A stretch of DNA of 64,000 nucleotides from contig OY744615.1 in NCBI GenBank assembly GCA_963556255.1, positions 14,488,031-14,552,030 of the forward strand, read 5' to 3'. This document shows positions 1 through 12,896 of this stretch, one piece after another. Numbering within the stretch: position 1 is the first letter of the stretch; each line of letters starts with the position of its first letter. Made by a program: the position numbers and the translations under genes. The notes under the pieces were generated by a model. It made no database searches. It saw nothing but the letters and a program-made list of their open reading frames with translations, and was not told where the DNA came from. The stretch comes from Allolobophora icterica (taxonomy: Eukaryota > Annelida > Clitellata > Crassiclitellata > Lumbricidae).

Positions 1-1095
1 TTTTTCTTCGAAGCACATATGTTTCCGACATGGGAAGCTCAAGAAATGTTTTCAAACCACTTTTAATTAGATAGTCAGATAGCCTTGTTTTAATGCTATT
101 GTACGGCTCTATTGGGCTACTGAGAAGTTAAGGACAAAGCACAGAAGGGCATTTTTGGCAGAGAACCGAGTAAGAAGAGAAGTCTGCATAACTAACATTT
201 CATTCTTTTATTAATTCGTTGATTCATTTAGTTCATTTATGTAGCACCTCATTAAGTTGCCTGCTGAGGATCACTGCCAGCCCAGCCACTTTTTACAGTA
301 GTATTCAAAATCGTGAGTCTATAACTTTTAAAGTATGTGCTTTAACTAAATCTTACCATCTTAACAAAGGCTAATTGTCTCTTTTAGTGCTTTCATCTCT
401 TGACACTCATTCGAAAGTTTACTTTGTAAAGCATCCAAAAAGTAGTTTTCCTTTTTAAAATGCCATAGAAATGACTTGTGTTAACATTACAATATGAAAC
501 AAAACCTGACAATCATAATTGTCTTGCATTTGTTTCTTGTACTATACTATACTCATTTGTCATGCTACATTGCATTGTATTTGATTGCGATACATTATTT
601 TACCATTTTTGTCACTTGTGGGAATATGTTACATTGTTAAAAATATGTTACAAAATTGACTGATAACCATTCAATTACAGCAATTTACATTACAGATCCC
701 TTCAGTGACACTAATAACATTCGCTGTTGGGCATCCCATAACAAACAACACTAGATGTTGAATAAATGACTACCAAAACTAAAACATAAAATTGACTAAT
801 GACCGTAATCATAATCTCCAGATTTCTGCAGCTTTAAAAAACTATCAAAAGTTACGGGAACCAGCTTACATTCACAGGCGTTCAGTCAAATACAAAATCG
901 GTGAGGTCAGGTTTGCTTCCAAGTCCAGATCGTAAGGTGAAGCATCTAGACAAGCAGATGGAAGTGGAGTGACAGAAAAGATTCAGAGAAGATCGGAATA
1001 TGATTTTTATAATTTACACGAAGATAGTAGTAGTAATTTTTTGCATTAGCGGTGGTAGTCATTTCCCAAAGTGTCATCTTAATGCACTTTTCCAG
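1..1095. other. Probable intron upstream of first visible collagen exon
   Basis: No Gly-X-Y coding is visible. About 200-300 resembles the LINE 3' tail at 19,024-19,075 in the same orientation (stretch ending in a GCCCAGCCAC-like box). About 800-840 (TAATCATAATCTCCAG and following) matches the tail of the GATTAC-type SINEs near 18,300 and 21,150 in reverse. AT-rich otherwise. Confidence 0.5.
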
Positions 1096-1428
1096 GTACG
1101 GCCGGACAGCAAGGTGCCACAGGCGGAACTGGAGCTTCGGGACCTTCTGGAGGCACTGGTGCCACTGGTCTGGCTGGAGCCTCAGGCACTCCTGGAAATC
1201 CCGGGGCTCAGGGATTCCCTGGAAACCCTGGAGACGTGGGACCCAGCGGCCAACCAGGAGCATCAGGTAGCCCAGGCCCGTCTGGAGCACGTGGGGAAAC
1301 CGGTGGTACAGGACCATCTGGCCAGGCAGGTCCGGCTGGACCACCTGGTCCAAGTGGGCCACGTGGAGATCCAGGTACCTCTGGTGCCACAGGCATTCAG
1401 GGAGATCCAGGAACTTCAGGAAACCCAG
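1096..1428 (+). CDS. Collagen exon 1 of the window
   Basis: 37 Gly-X-Y triplets with no break. Acceptor TTTTCCAG, donor GTATCT; both introns phase 1. Very Ser/Thr/Ala-rich at the start (GAT, GGT, GAS triplets) and one Arg-Gly-Asp (GPRGDPG). No signal peptide or start codon in frame, so the gene continues to the left. Confidence 0.9.
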
Positions 1429-4400
1429 GTATCTTTATAATTTATCATTGGTTGTATTGTAAATCATTATCCGTATCAATTATTGTCTTACATTCCATTA
1501 TCTTTATGACTTTGATATTATTAATCATGCAAGCAATGAATGATAGTTTAGTGGTTGGAATGTTTGACTGTCAACCCATAGGTTGGGGGTTCAAATCACT
1601 ATCAGGGCAGAAAGATGTTTGGTTAGAGCACTTGAAATGCAGATAGTATGAGTTCAAGCATCCCCTGAGAGGATTACTCTGTAGGGACCTTGTGCACACA
1701 ATTCACCCACAATTGCTCAGCTCCATCGTTTGATAATGATTGGTCATTATGTAGCAGTGCTTAATTAAAGGAATAATAAATGAAAAATAATATTTTGAGA
1801 TTCCTGCTTCAATTGCACCCACTAGCTATAAAATGAGTTCACTAACTGTACACTGTTGGTTTGATTTGAAGGAGAGGACAGTTTTATGCATTAGATAACT
1901 GCACTTTGGATAACAATAGTTAGTATTATTTTGTATAATTAATTTTTTTAGTATTACTTTAGCATTATCATTAGGTTTATTATTAAGTTTGTTGTAACAT
2001 TCAATCACCATCCATTGCATCATTATCATTCATGTTTTCTTCCCTTCATTCTTCATTAAGTTACTGTTCTTAACCAGTCCCAGTTTTGCAGTGAACACTG
2101 TGAACATGAAATAACTTTGACATTGCTGTGCTGGTTTACAGGTTCCATAGGTCCTTCAGGACCTCAAGGTCCAAGAGGTGATGTCGGTCCAGATGGACAA
2201 CCAGGATCACGTGGATTGCCTGGTCCTGCAGGAGACGTTGGAGCCACCGGTTCATCTGGAGTCAGAGGAGACACGGGGTCTCCTGGACCAGCTGGAAATC
2301 AAGGTGTTCAAGGACCAGCCGGTCCACAAGGTTCCCAGGGCCCTAAGGGACTGCAGGGACGTGTTGGTGATACTGGACTTTCAGGATCTCAAGGGGACAC
2401 AGGAGCATCTGGTATACAAGGCCCACAAGGAGCAACTGGAACTTCAGGACCAGCTGGACCAGTTGGTCCTATTGGGCCTTCAGGACAGAGAGGTGATCCA
2501 GGACCAAGAGGCCAGCAAGGGACAGATGGAACTCCAGGCACTCCAGGAGGCACTGGGTCTTCGGGATTACCAGGAGATGTTGGTCCACCTGGACCTCAAG
2601 GAGCACCAGGACAACGTGGACTAAATGGAGCAACTGGAGATCCTGGACAAGTGGGACTCAGTGGATCTGCTGGACAACCAGGTAAGTCCAACACTCTTTG
2701 TATGTATGTATTTAGTAAATGAGGTGAAGTGAGGTTAGGCAAGGGAAGGCAGGTTAAGGGAAGTTAAGCCAGGTGAGGTGAGGTAAAGTGGTTAAGGTAA
2801 CATAAGGCAAGTCTCTCTGAGAGAATTGCTGATATGCTTTATGGCTTTATCAGTGTAGGTGGTGGTGATGATGATTATGATGATGACAATGACAATGGCA
2901 GCAGTGATGACTGCAGTGATGATTATGCGGCTGATGTTAATGTATATAATGTATGTATATACGTGCATGTGGTCACACATTGTTGAGTTTGGGTTATTGT
3001 ATAATCATATTCATAGATATTTGGCTTAGTTGATTTCTTTTCGTTTGTTTTTTATTTCAGGTACATCTGGTTCTCCTGGTTCTCCAGGCGATAGAGGAGA
3101 ACAGGGGTCACCTGGTGCAGCTGGATCCCCTGGTCAACCAGGCCCAGCAGGCCAGCGTGGTGACGTTGGTGTGCCTGGGCCTCAAGGAGGCACGGGTCAG
3201 GTCGGGGCCTCTGGAACTCCAGGCCAGCCAGGCTCACAGGGTCAGAATGGACCAACAGGACCTCAAGGAGCGACAGGTTCCGCTGGTCAACAGGGCTCAT
3301 CAGGACCGAGAGGTGACATAGGACCTCAAGGAGCTCCAGGACAGCCAGGCCAAAGTGGTCCTCAAGGACCACAAGGAGACACTGGTAGCTCTGGGGCAGC
3401 AGGCCAATCAGGTCCAGCTGGCTCCCCTGGGGCCAAGGGACCAACTGGTGACCCCGGAACTGTAGGTGCAACAGGTCAGCCGGGAAATAGGGGAAGTGAT
3501 GGTTCCCCTGGCACACCAGGAAGTCCAGGACTTCGGGGTGATCAAGGACCTGCAGGGTTAAAAGGCGGAACAGGGGCTAGTGGTGCATCTGGTGCCAAGG
3601 GGGATCCAGGTTCGGCTGGCTTCCCAGGCAATCCAGGATCTCGGGGTCCTGCAGGTGATCCTGGCGCCACTGGCAGCCCAGGTACTCCTGGGCAACCTGG
3701 CTTTTCAGGTCCAGCTGGATTATCAGGTCCTTCGGGCCCTTCTGGACCAATTGGTCCAGTAGGACCTGCTGGACCTAGAGGTGACCCTGGCTCAAGAGGT
3801 GACCCTGGGCCTGCAGGATCTGCCGGAGGTACTGGTCAAACAGGACCTGCTGGCTTTCCCGGCCAGCCTGGAGCAACCGGAGAAAGAGGGACACCGGGAT
3901 CAGCTGGAGATCGAGGTGATCCAGGGGCTCCTGGAGATGTAGGATCAGCAGGTGAGTTTTTTTTATATTAGGGCATTTATATAAACATAGCACCTTATAC
4001 GCCTTGTCTCTCAAAGGTGTTTTGTGCTAATCTAAATAATGTTGAAGTTCTGACTGACAGGTTAAGGTTAGTCTGTAACTGAATGCCCATATGGCTCAAT
4101 TAGATAACTAGTGTTGTTGAAATGTGTGGAGAAATCCCACCAGGTATCTTGCATTGGATTCCAACCATGTATTTTGGATTGTATCCCACTAGAGAACTCA
4201 AAGTGGATCTTAAACACGGACTTTAGATTGGCTCCCAACCTTAGACCTTAGACTGGATCCCAACCAAAAACCTTGGATTACATCATATCTTGTACCTTGG
4301 ATTGCATGGATCAAATCTCAACCAGGGACCCTAGAGTGAATATTAGTAAAATATCCTGGATGAGTCCCCTCCAAAGACCTGGGATTTGATCTTGGCCAAG

Positions 4401-6513
4401 AACCTAGGATTCAGTCTCAACCAGGGACTGCAAAATTAACTGATAAAATAGAGTTATTCTTCATTTCATGCATTCCGCAATCTACCCGGGTTGAAGGATC
4501 GTATGGCTTAAGTGCAAACAGGGTGATAGCATTCCCCAGACAACATGTCATTTTTTGGTAACATGGCTTGATAATGAACTTTAATGTAAAGTCATGCACT
4601 TGGATTCGTACCCTAGACACTGAGTTGATAGGAACCGTTATTGCGAATCTTCTTTCTCTCTCCCAAAGACAGAAAAGGTCATGAAAGAAGGTAATGAAAC
4701 ATTAAATTTTGTTCAGTGAATTGGTTACTCTGAATGCTTTACCCAGGCAGAGAGGTTCTTTGGGCCTATGTGGGTGCAGTTAGTGCCGCTGGTGGTCCGC
4801 CCAATGAACCTTGACATCAGGGACTTGTGACATTGTTATTCAGTGGCTGAGGGATCAATCATTAATTAGTGATTTATTTCATTTTCAGGCCCCCAAGGTG
4901 CACGTGGACCACAGGGCTCACCTGGTGATACTGGTGCCTCTGGGGCACCCGGTCAGAAAGGTCTGGTTGGTGCAGTAGGACCTAGGGGTGACCCAGCACA
5001 AAGTGGACCTAAAGGCGAGCCGGGTGTTGCGGGTCCCCAAGGAGCCACAGGCTTTTCTGGACTTCCTGGGTCTCAAGGACAAACTGGTCAGAAAGGTGAT
5101 CCTGGAACAAAGGGAGCACCAGGCCCAAGTGGAAATCTAGGACAACCTGGACAACCTGGTTCTCAAGGAGCCCCTGGCCAGCAGGGAGCACAAGGTGCCA
5201 CTGGGTCTAGTGGACCTAGGGGCGACCCTGGTTTTAATGGAGCAGCAGGGCCAAATGGAAACATTGGTCAGCCTGGACCACAAGGACCCGCAGGTAAAAA
5301 TTTATCTCTGATTCGTAAAGCATTTTGAATTTTATCTTTCCACTTCATAAGTCAGTTATCCCCGTTTTTTATAGCAATGCTTACATTGCCCACTCTACTA
5401 TGGTAGTAGACATACAGGTTATCACTGAGGCCAAGCAATACTACGGCCATCCACAGACTAAGCAAATCCCAAGATAGCTATTACAAGTACCTACACTTTC
5501 CATTATATGGATTTGATCTATGGTTACCCCAAAGGTAAGAACTCGTGGATGAATAAAAATAAAGCAGTTGTGAGTCTGGAGAAACAGACTGATTTTTAAG
5601 TGTTGTGGTTAGTTACATTGGTTATAACAATAGAATCTGTTTCAACAGGACGAGAACCACTGACATTTAGACTAGCTGACTTTCAGTTAACCTAATCACT
5701 ACCGGTCAAGCTGTCATATTTTGTATTTCTAGTATATTCTAATTTATATAGTGTCACATCAAGAGAAACTCCTTGGTGATGCTTCCAGAAAAACATCTGT
5801 CAATTTTTTTCTGTATCCACAGTTCTGAAGAGCTTCTATGGAGGCATGTTAAGAACTGTCGTAATTTATTTCTTATACCTGCAAATTTAGGACTTTACCC
5901 TTATCGACCTGACATCACAAAAACCACTCTAGAAATGTAATTTTGAATTCTCACTTTAATTGTTAATTCCAGTAGCTGTTTTTTTAAAGATAAACTAGTC
6001 AGAAGTGATGCCTATGCTAGTCTAAATGATGTTGAAGTCATTAACAAACAAAAAGTTCATCAATAGGCAAACTATGCTCAGTTACCTAGAAATGTCGCCA
6101 CTGGAAGAAGGAAGGCTGCGGGATTTAAAGCTCAGCTTCTTATGCCAACCATCTTACAATACAATAAGTTTTGCTAACTTCTTTTCACAGGACCAGCAGG
6201 CAACCCTGGCTCTCCAGGAGCCAGAGGTGATGCTGGCTTTCCAGGTCAGCAGGGACAGCCTGGCCCAGCAGGACCTTCTGGCCCAAATGGACAGCCTGGC
6301 ACTCAAGGAACACAAGGTTAGTTTACATCAATAGAAAATTAATTATGAATTTATGGAGTTGTATTGTGTGCTTATATATTGTTGTAATTAGTATTGTTAT
6401 TATGTTTAGTTTTACCATGATAAGTGGTTCCTCAGGGATAAGAAAAAAGTCCAGAGACTTAATGACAACTAGGATGGATACTTTTTATTTGGTTATTATT
6501 ATTATTATGTATG

Positions 6514-6602
<89 letters not shown>

Positions 6603-9600
6603 GGTAGTATTATCAGTGGTGGTAGTAGTATATGTTATGTTTTTATGTTGGCACCATATGCATTTAATTTATGTTTATTCAGAAGCATTTTAACTAATGG
6701 GAGAACCGGAGCAGGAGGATGTGGGTGAAGATTAATGATCATTTTCAAATTTTCAATTTCAAATCATAATGATGATCATGTTTGCAAACAAATTGGTGTG
6801 ATTTGAATTAAGCTGATATGTTTTTCTTCCAGGTGGTAAGGGAGCAACTGGAAATTCAGGTCAAGCTGGCAATCCTGGAACACCTGGACAGCCTGGAATT
6901 AGAGGTGACCTTGGCGTCCAGGGTCCTGCTGGAGCAGCTGGTCAGCCTGGAGCAGCTGGATTTCCTGGTCTTGTAGGCAGCCAGGGAACCAGTGGAGATC
7001 CAGGATCACCAGGTGCCACTGGAGGCACAGGTGCTACAGGTCAGCCAGGGCCAAGAGGTGACCCGGGACTACAAGGGCCAAACGGACAGCGAGGTTCACC
7101 AGGGGAACGAGGAGATACAGGAGGAACTGGACAGCCTGGACCAGTTGGGGATCCAGGACCTCGTGGACAAGCGGGTATGTATGTACGAATGTATGTGTTA
7201 GTGTGTTTGTCCCTGTATCTTGCTTCCTCAAGTACAATCTCTCAGGAAACAAAATTGAGAGACTATTAATGACTCCTGGAATGCCTGTTCTTATAGAATA
7301 TGTATTAAGTAAATTGATTATGTAAATAAAGCAATTACAAATGTACGAAGAACTTGCATCAATAATGCAAACATTCCGTGGGGCATATGCCCCTAATCTA
7401 ATGGGAATTGATGCCTCCACTAGCCACACCGATGTCTACTGGTAGTGCACATTAAATCTAAGAATGTAAATAATTGTTAGATACAGTTCATGATATTTTT
7501 TAAACTAAATTTCTTTGGAACATTTTAGGAAATCCTGGGACACAAGGTTCTCCAGGACTTCTTGGTGATCCTGGTGTTCAGGGTCAGGCAGGTGCATCTG
7601 GACAACCTGGATCGCAGGGTCCAACTGGAGACCCTGGAGCACCCGGAGGTACTGGCCCCACTGGCCCTGTTGGAGACACAGGTTCTTCTGGACAAGCAGG
7701 AGGACCTGGATTGAGTGGTGATATAGGTCCAGCTGGCATTGCTGGTCCACAAGGGCCACAAGGTATCGGAGGAAGCCGAGGAGATCCTGGACCAAGGGGT
7801 GATCCAGGAGCTCGAGGAAACCCTGGTGCATCCGGAACCCCAGGTTCACCTGGTCAGGCTGGTGACGTTGGGCTGCAAGGACCTCTAGGATCACCTGGTC
7901 CTCAGGGGCCAACAGGTGCATCTGGAACACCAGGAAGTCCTGGACAGCAAGGTCAGAGAGGAGATGTAGGTGCCCCAGGTGCATCCGGACAGCCGGGAAG
8001 CCAAGGTCCCACTGGACCTGCTGGCTTTCAAGGACCAACTGGACAGCGAGGAAATCCAGGAGCCAGAGGTGATGCTGGACTTACCGGAGCCTCTGGATCA
8101 TCTGGACCAGCTGGTGAGTTGTTATGAAACTGATTTTGATTTTCATAAATTTTTTAATTTTCATTTTTAATGCCCTAATGTCATCACTTTTTGTCATGAT
8201 CTTCGTCACCACCACCTTCATTTCTTTAATTTTTGCCTTTAGAGATATATACAGGTTTTATTGAAAATGCTTAGAAATGAACGAAAATTTATGGAAATCT
8301 TTAAATCAAACAGCTACTAGACATATTTTCTACGAAGATGGTTAAAGATATAAAAAGATGAAAGCTGAAGGAAGAACGTCTTATTTTTTAGGAACTCCAG
8401 GGGAGTTTGGTTTACCAGGCAGTAGAGGTGAGACCGGTTTCACAGGGTCAGCAGGGGCTACTGGTTTCTCAGGGGCTCCTGGCAACAGGGGTGATCCTGG
8501 CAGACCAGGCCCGAGTGGGCCCAGGGGAGACCAAGGGGAACCTGGTGCCGCTGGAAATCAAGGTACTCCAGGTGAGCGTGGACAACGAGGCGATGCCGGC
8601 CAGCCGGGGGCATCAGGATCTTCTGGTGGTCCTGGTCAGAGAGGTCTTCCAGGTAACAGAGGTGAACCGGGTCCTAGTGGATTGGCTGGATTGCCTGGTA
8701 CAGATGGATCAGCTGGACCTGTTGGGTCACCTGGTGCTCAAGGTGCTGCTGGTACAGTGGGACTTACTGGAGACACTGGATCAGCAGGACCATCTGGTCT
8801 GAGGGGAAATGTGGGATCCCCTGGAGCAGCTGGAGCAACTGGAGCATCTGGAACCCCGGGAGTGAGAGGTGATCCCGGTCAGGTGGGTTTACCTGGCCCT
8901 CAGGGAGGCACTGGGTCATCTGGCCAGGCAGGACCAAAGGGGTTTCAAGGACCACAAGGACCTCCAGGAGCGTTTGGACCAAGAGGAACGCCAGGTTAGT
9001 CAAAAGAAATTCTTTATTAAATTGTCTACTTGAGTATTGCTGTTATCGCAATGCACAAGTCATCGGCCTCTGGCCGCCCTCTCCGCTCTCTAAACCCACG
9101 AGACTTGTTTGTACCTTGGACCTGGACTGCTACTGCCCAGCATTGAGCCTATGCATCTGTTGGTCATTTGCTCTGGAATTATCTTCCCTCTTTGACTCAT
9201 TCTACCATTTTGTCAGAGGCATTGCCGTTTCTGCTCGCTCTTTAATAGACTTTGTTTTTCGTGGGGTTCTTAGGCTGTCCTGTGAAAGGCACTTTATAAA
9301 TCTGTAAATACAATACAATACAATACAATACAATGCAATCAATCAGTGGTCGTTTCAAAGCTCCAATGTTCTGGACAGAACCAGTTGAGATTCATGATGC
9401 CACAGAGGTACTGGAAAGACGGGATTGGTAGAATTTGTGTCTGCGTATGTATATTCTTCCATACGTGAAGACCTGTGCTAGGTTAACATACCTTTTCGGT
9501 AGCTAGGTCGAAGCTATGGAAATCTCCTTTATGTCACATAAATGGGTAGTCATTCTTTCAGTTTTGATTTCTTTGTGGGCTACCCTGTAATTTTGTTTCT

Positions 9601-12600
9601 ATAGGGTGCCCTCTAATTTTCTTTGTATCAATGAAACAAAACTTAACTTCTACAATATTAATATTTAGAGGTCCTACTAGCTGTGACATTATCGATGTTC
9701 AGCATAATTTGATAATGTTATTGATCTTGTAATAAGACTAACATAAAGAATAGGTAACATTGTCATGCCTTTGCCTCTGGTGTATTGTAATAGGTAACAC
9801 TGGACAGTCTGGACCTCCAGGTCAGAGGGGTGACCTTGGATATCCAGGTCCCACTGGGCCCTTGGGTCCCACAGGTGCAGCAGGGCCACGTGGAGCAACT
9901 GGATCATCAGGACAGCCAGGGTCGCAAGGTTCCCCAGGACCAACTGGACCAGCAGGAGACGCCGGCTTACCGGGAAGCAGTGGTACACAGGGCGCATCAG
10001 GACAACCCGGATTTCCAGGGCTGCAAGGATCTTCAGGCCTGCGAGGACTTCCCGGAGATACAGGGGCTTCTGGTCAGCCAGGAGAGCCCGGATTTCCGGG
10101 AGCTCCTGGTTTAAATGGAGATCCAGGAGGGACGGGAGCAACAGGAGGTTCAGGACAAAGAGGTGATTCGGGTTTGCCAGGACAGCCTGGAGATGCAGGA
10201 AGTCCAGGCACTGCAGGGTCCAGAGGAGATACGGGAGCAACTGGCTCAGCAGGTCAGTCTTTCTCTAAATCTGTCTAGTCCAGCATTCTGTTAACCCTTT
10301 AACGATGAGATGGAATAGTTTTCCATACATGTTAGTGCATGCTCATCGTTAAACTGTTAAGAACTGACGTTTAACGGACTATTCTGTAATTTCTACCTAA
10401 GCAATATAGGTTTTGAAACAAGAATTTCTCTTCTAGTTTGGGGAATATACTGCAGTATGTTTGTAATAATTATGTGTGCAAGGTTAATTTCATAATGAAC
10501 TTAATCACAGTGATGATAGAACAGAATCAAAGGCGTGCATGGGGGGGGGGGCAGAGGGGCAGGGGGCATTTGCCCCCTGGATTTTGAAAGTATTTCACAA
10601 AAATATTATCTTTTGACTATTATGGTTATTCCAACAGTCCCAACACGATTTTCAATGCTAAAAAACACTTAATTATTTAGGCAAGTCAGCTATTTTATAC
10701 AAGAAACGTAATTTTGCTCCCACCTAGAAAATTTTGCGACCCTAGAAAATTTTGCACCCTCTAGAAATATTTGTGCCCCTCCTGGAAATATTCCTGCGGA
10801 CGCCCATGAAGACATTTACTCTATTTATTGCTAATGCATACCAATACATAGCTGCAGTGGGTGAGGCCTGCTAAACCAAAGTGTTCTGTTAGCAGTGTCC
10901 CCAGTTTTCAATTTATTTGCATATAAGTGATAAAGGTATTAGTTGTCACAAAAAAAACAATGCAAATTAAATATGGTATTGTTAACTCCACTGGGATTTG
11001 TGTAGCAGGTGTCTCAGGTCTTTTGAGGTGAACTAATAGTAACCGAATGCTTTCCATCAAAACATGGAGAACAGGGAATGATGATTTGTCAGAAAACAGG
11101 AAACTGTTAAGCCCATGCCCACTTCCTAACTTATAAATAGGTTTTGGATCTATGTTCTAGGTCACTTTGTGTCAGACTTTGTGATCTAGTGATTCACGTT
11201 TTAAGCTTAGTGAGAATTCAACTCATCTCTCATTTGTTTTCACAAGTTGGGTTTGAAACTTCATGAGGTTTAACGACTGTAGTCATTCTTTTCTTAATGC
11301 AGGTCCCACTGGACAACAAGGGCCCAAGGGTCAGCGCGGAGAAACGGGTGCTTCAGGGCAGCAAGGAGCAAGTGGTGCCTCAGGTCCTCGTGGTGGTACT
11401 GGAGATCCAGGTGGCCCTGGCAGTCCAGGCTCTCGAGGAGATCCTGGTGCAACTGGAGGAACAGGAGCAACTGGAGACACTGGTGCACCTGGACCAACTG
11501 GAGACCAAGGAACAAATGGACCACCTGGATTAGCAGGTTCTCAAGGATTACGGGGACCAGCTGGCCCCCCAGGTGATCCCGGCCAGAGAGGTGAAGTTGG
11601 ATTGCCTGGTGGTTCTGGGGGAACTGGTCTGCCTGGATCGACTGGCTTTGTTGGGCAGCCAGGATCTCCAGGAGCCCGGGGTAGTACAGGACCCACAGGA
11701 GATGTTGGAAGGGCTGGAGATCCAGGACAAGTTGGATCACCTGGATTACCTGGTCCTTCTGGACCAAGAGGAGACACAGGATATGCTGGCTCTCCAGGAA
11801 ATGCTGGACCGAATGGTGCTCGAGGACCCCAGGGAGCTCAAGGGGCAACAGGTGATACTGGATCAACAGGTAACAATGGTGATGTTGGGCCATCTGGAGA
11901 TGTAGGACTGCCTGGTCCTGCTGGACCAACAGGAGTCAATGGGCTACCTGGTCAAAGTGGCTATCCAGGACCTAGAGGGCCACCTGGAGGTAGGGGACTT
12001 GCTGGAAGCCCTGGTACCCCTGGAGCATCAGGTGAAACAGGACTTCCCGGAGTTGCTGGAGCACCTGGTCTCCTAGGAAATCCTGGTGAAATTGGTCAGC
12101 CAGGCTTGCAGGGTCAGCAGGGTGATTCAGGATTGGCAGGTTCACCAGGATCTCGAGGACTGCCAGGATCAAGAGGATCGACTGGTTCGCCAGGTGCTCC
12201 TGGCCCACTTGGACCCACAGGAGACATCGGTTCTCCAGGAGCCTATGGTCTGCAGGGTGCAACTGGACAGAGGGGACCAAATGGTCTGACTGGGGGAACT
12301 GGAGCTACCGGAGAGACTGGTCCACAAGGAAGCATTGGACCTTTAGGACCATCTGGTGATACTGGTCTACAAGGTCCAGATGGCCCTCAGGGACAACGAG
12401 GACCTCAAGGCAGTCCTGGGGCACGAGGTTTGCCTGGTCCTTCTGGTGATGCGGGGATAGCTGGACCTCAAGGAGACCCTGGACCACAGGGTTTTGTCGG
12501 ACCAGCTGGTTTCCCTGGCTCTGCTGGGTTAGCTGGACCAACAGGGGGAACTGGACCTGCTGGTGTTCCTGGTGATTCAGGTGTTCCTGGTGCACCAGGC

Positions 12601-12849
12601 AGCCCAGGCACTCAAGGTTTGTCACATTCTTTTGTAATATTCTAGTACTTAGTTATAGTAATAGTAATAATAACACCCAATGCATTTACTTAACACCACT
12701 TGAGGAAACCTCTGGAGAGGTACTGCCTGACACCATAATAAGTTAAATTAAATAGTTGTCAATTGGTCAAGGAGGTAGGCAGTTAAGAATGATCGTGATT
12801 ATGCCTGGAAATAATGACTGCCCAAAAACAAAATGCAGTTATTCCGAAC

Positions 12850-12896
<47 letters not shown>

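Noticed and set aside
1..1095. Possible first exon or signal peptide of the collagen
   Set aside because: No Met-initiated hydrophobic stretch that splices in phase 1 to 1,096; the 5' end is more likely outside the window.
946..1362. Minus-strand and other-frame ORFs overlapping collagen exons (also 2,178-2,624, 11,294-11,929, 22,487-22,921, 26,756-27,082, 27,205-27,540 and others)
   Set aside because: They are antisense or shifted readings of the Gly-X-Y coding; the Pro-rich or Leu/Gln-rich composition is what GGN CCN repeats give in other frames.
6345..6728. ORFs of poly-Ile/Leu or poly-Asn (also 23,466-23,795, 30,913-31,125, 32,600-32,968, 38,886-39,143)
   Set aside because: Translations of (ATT)n/(AAT)n microsatellites.
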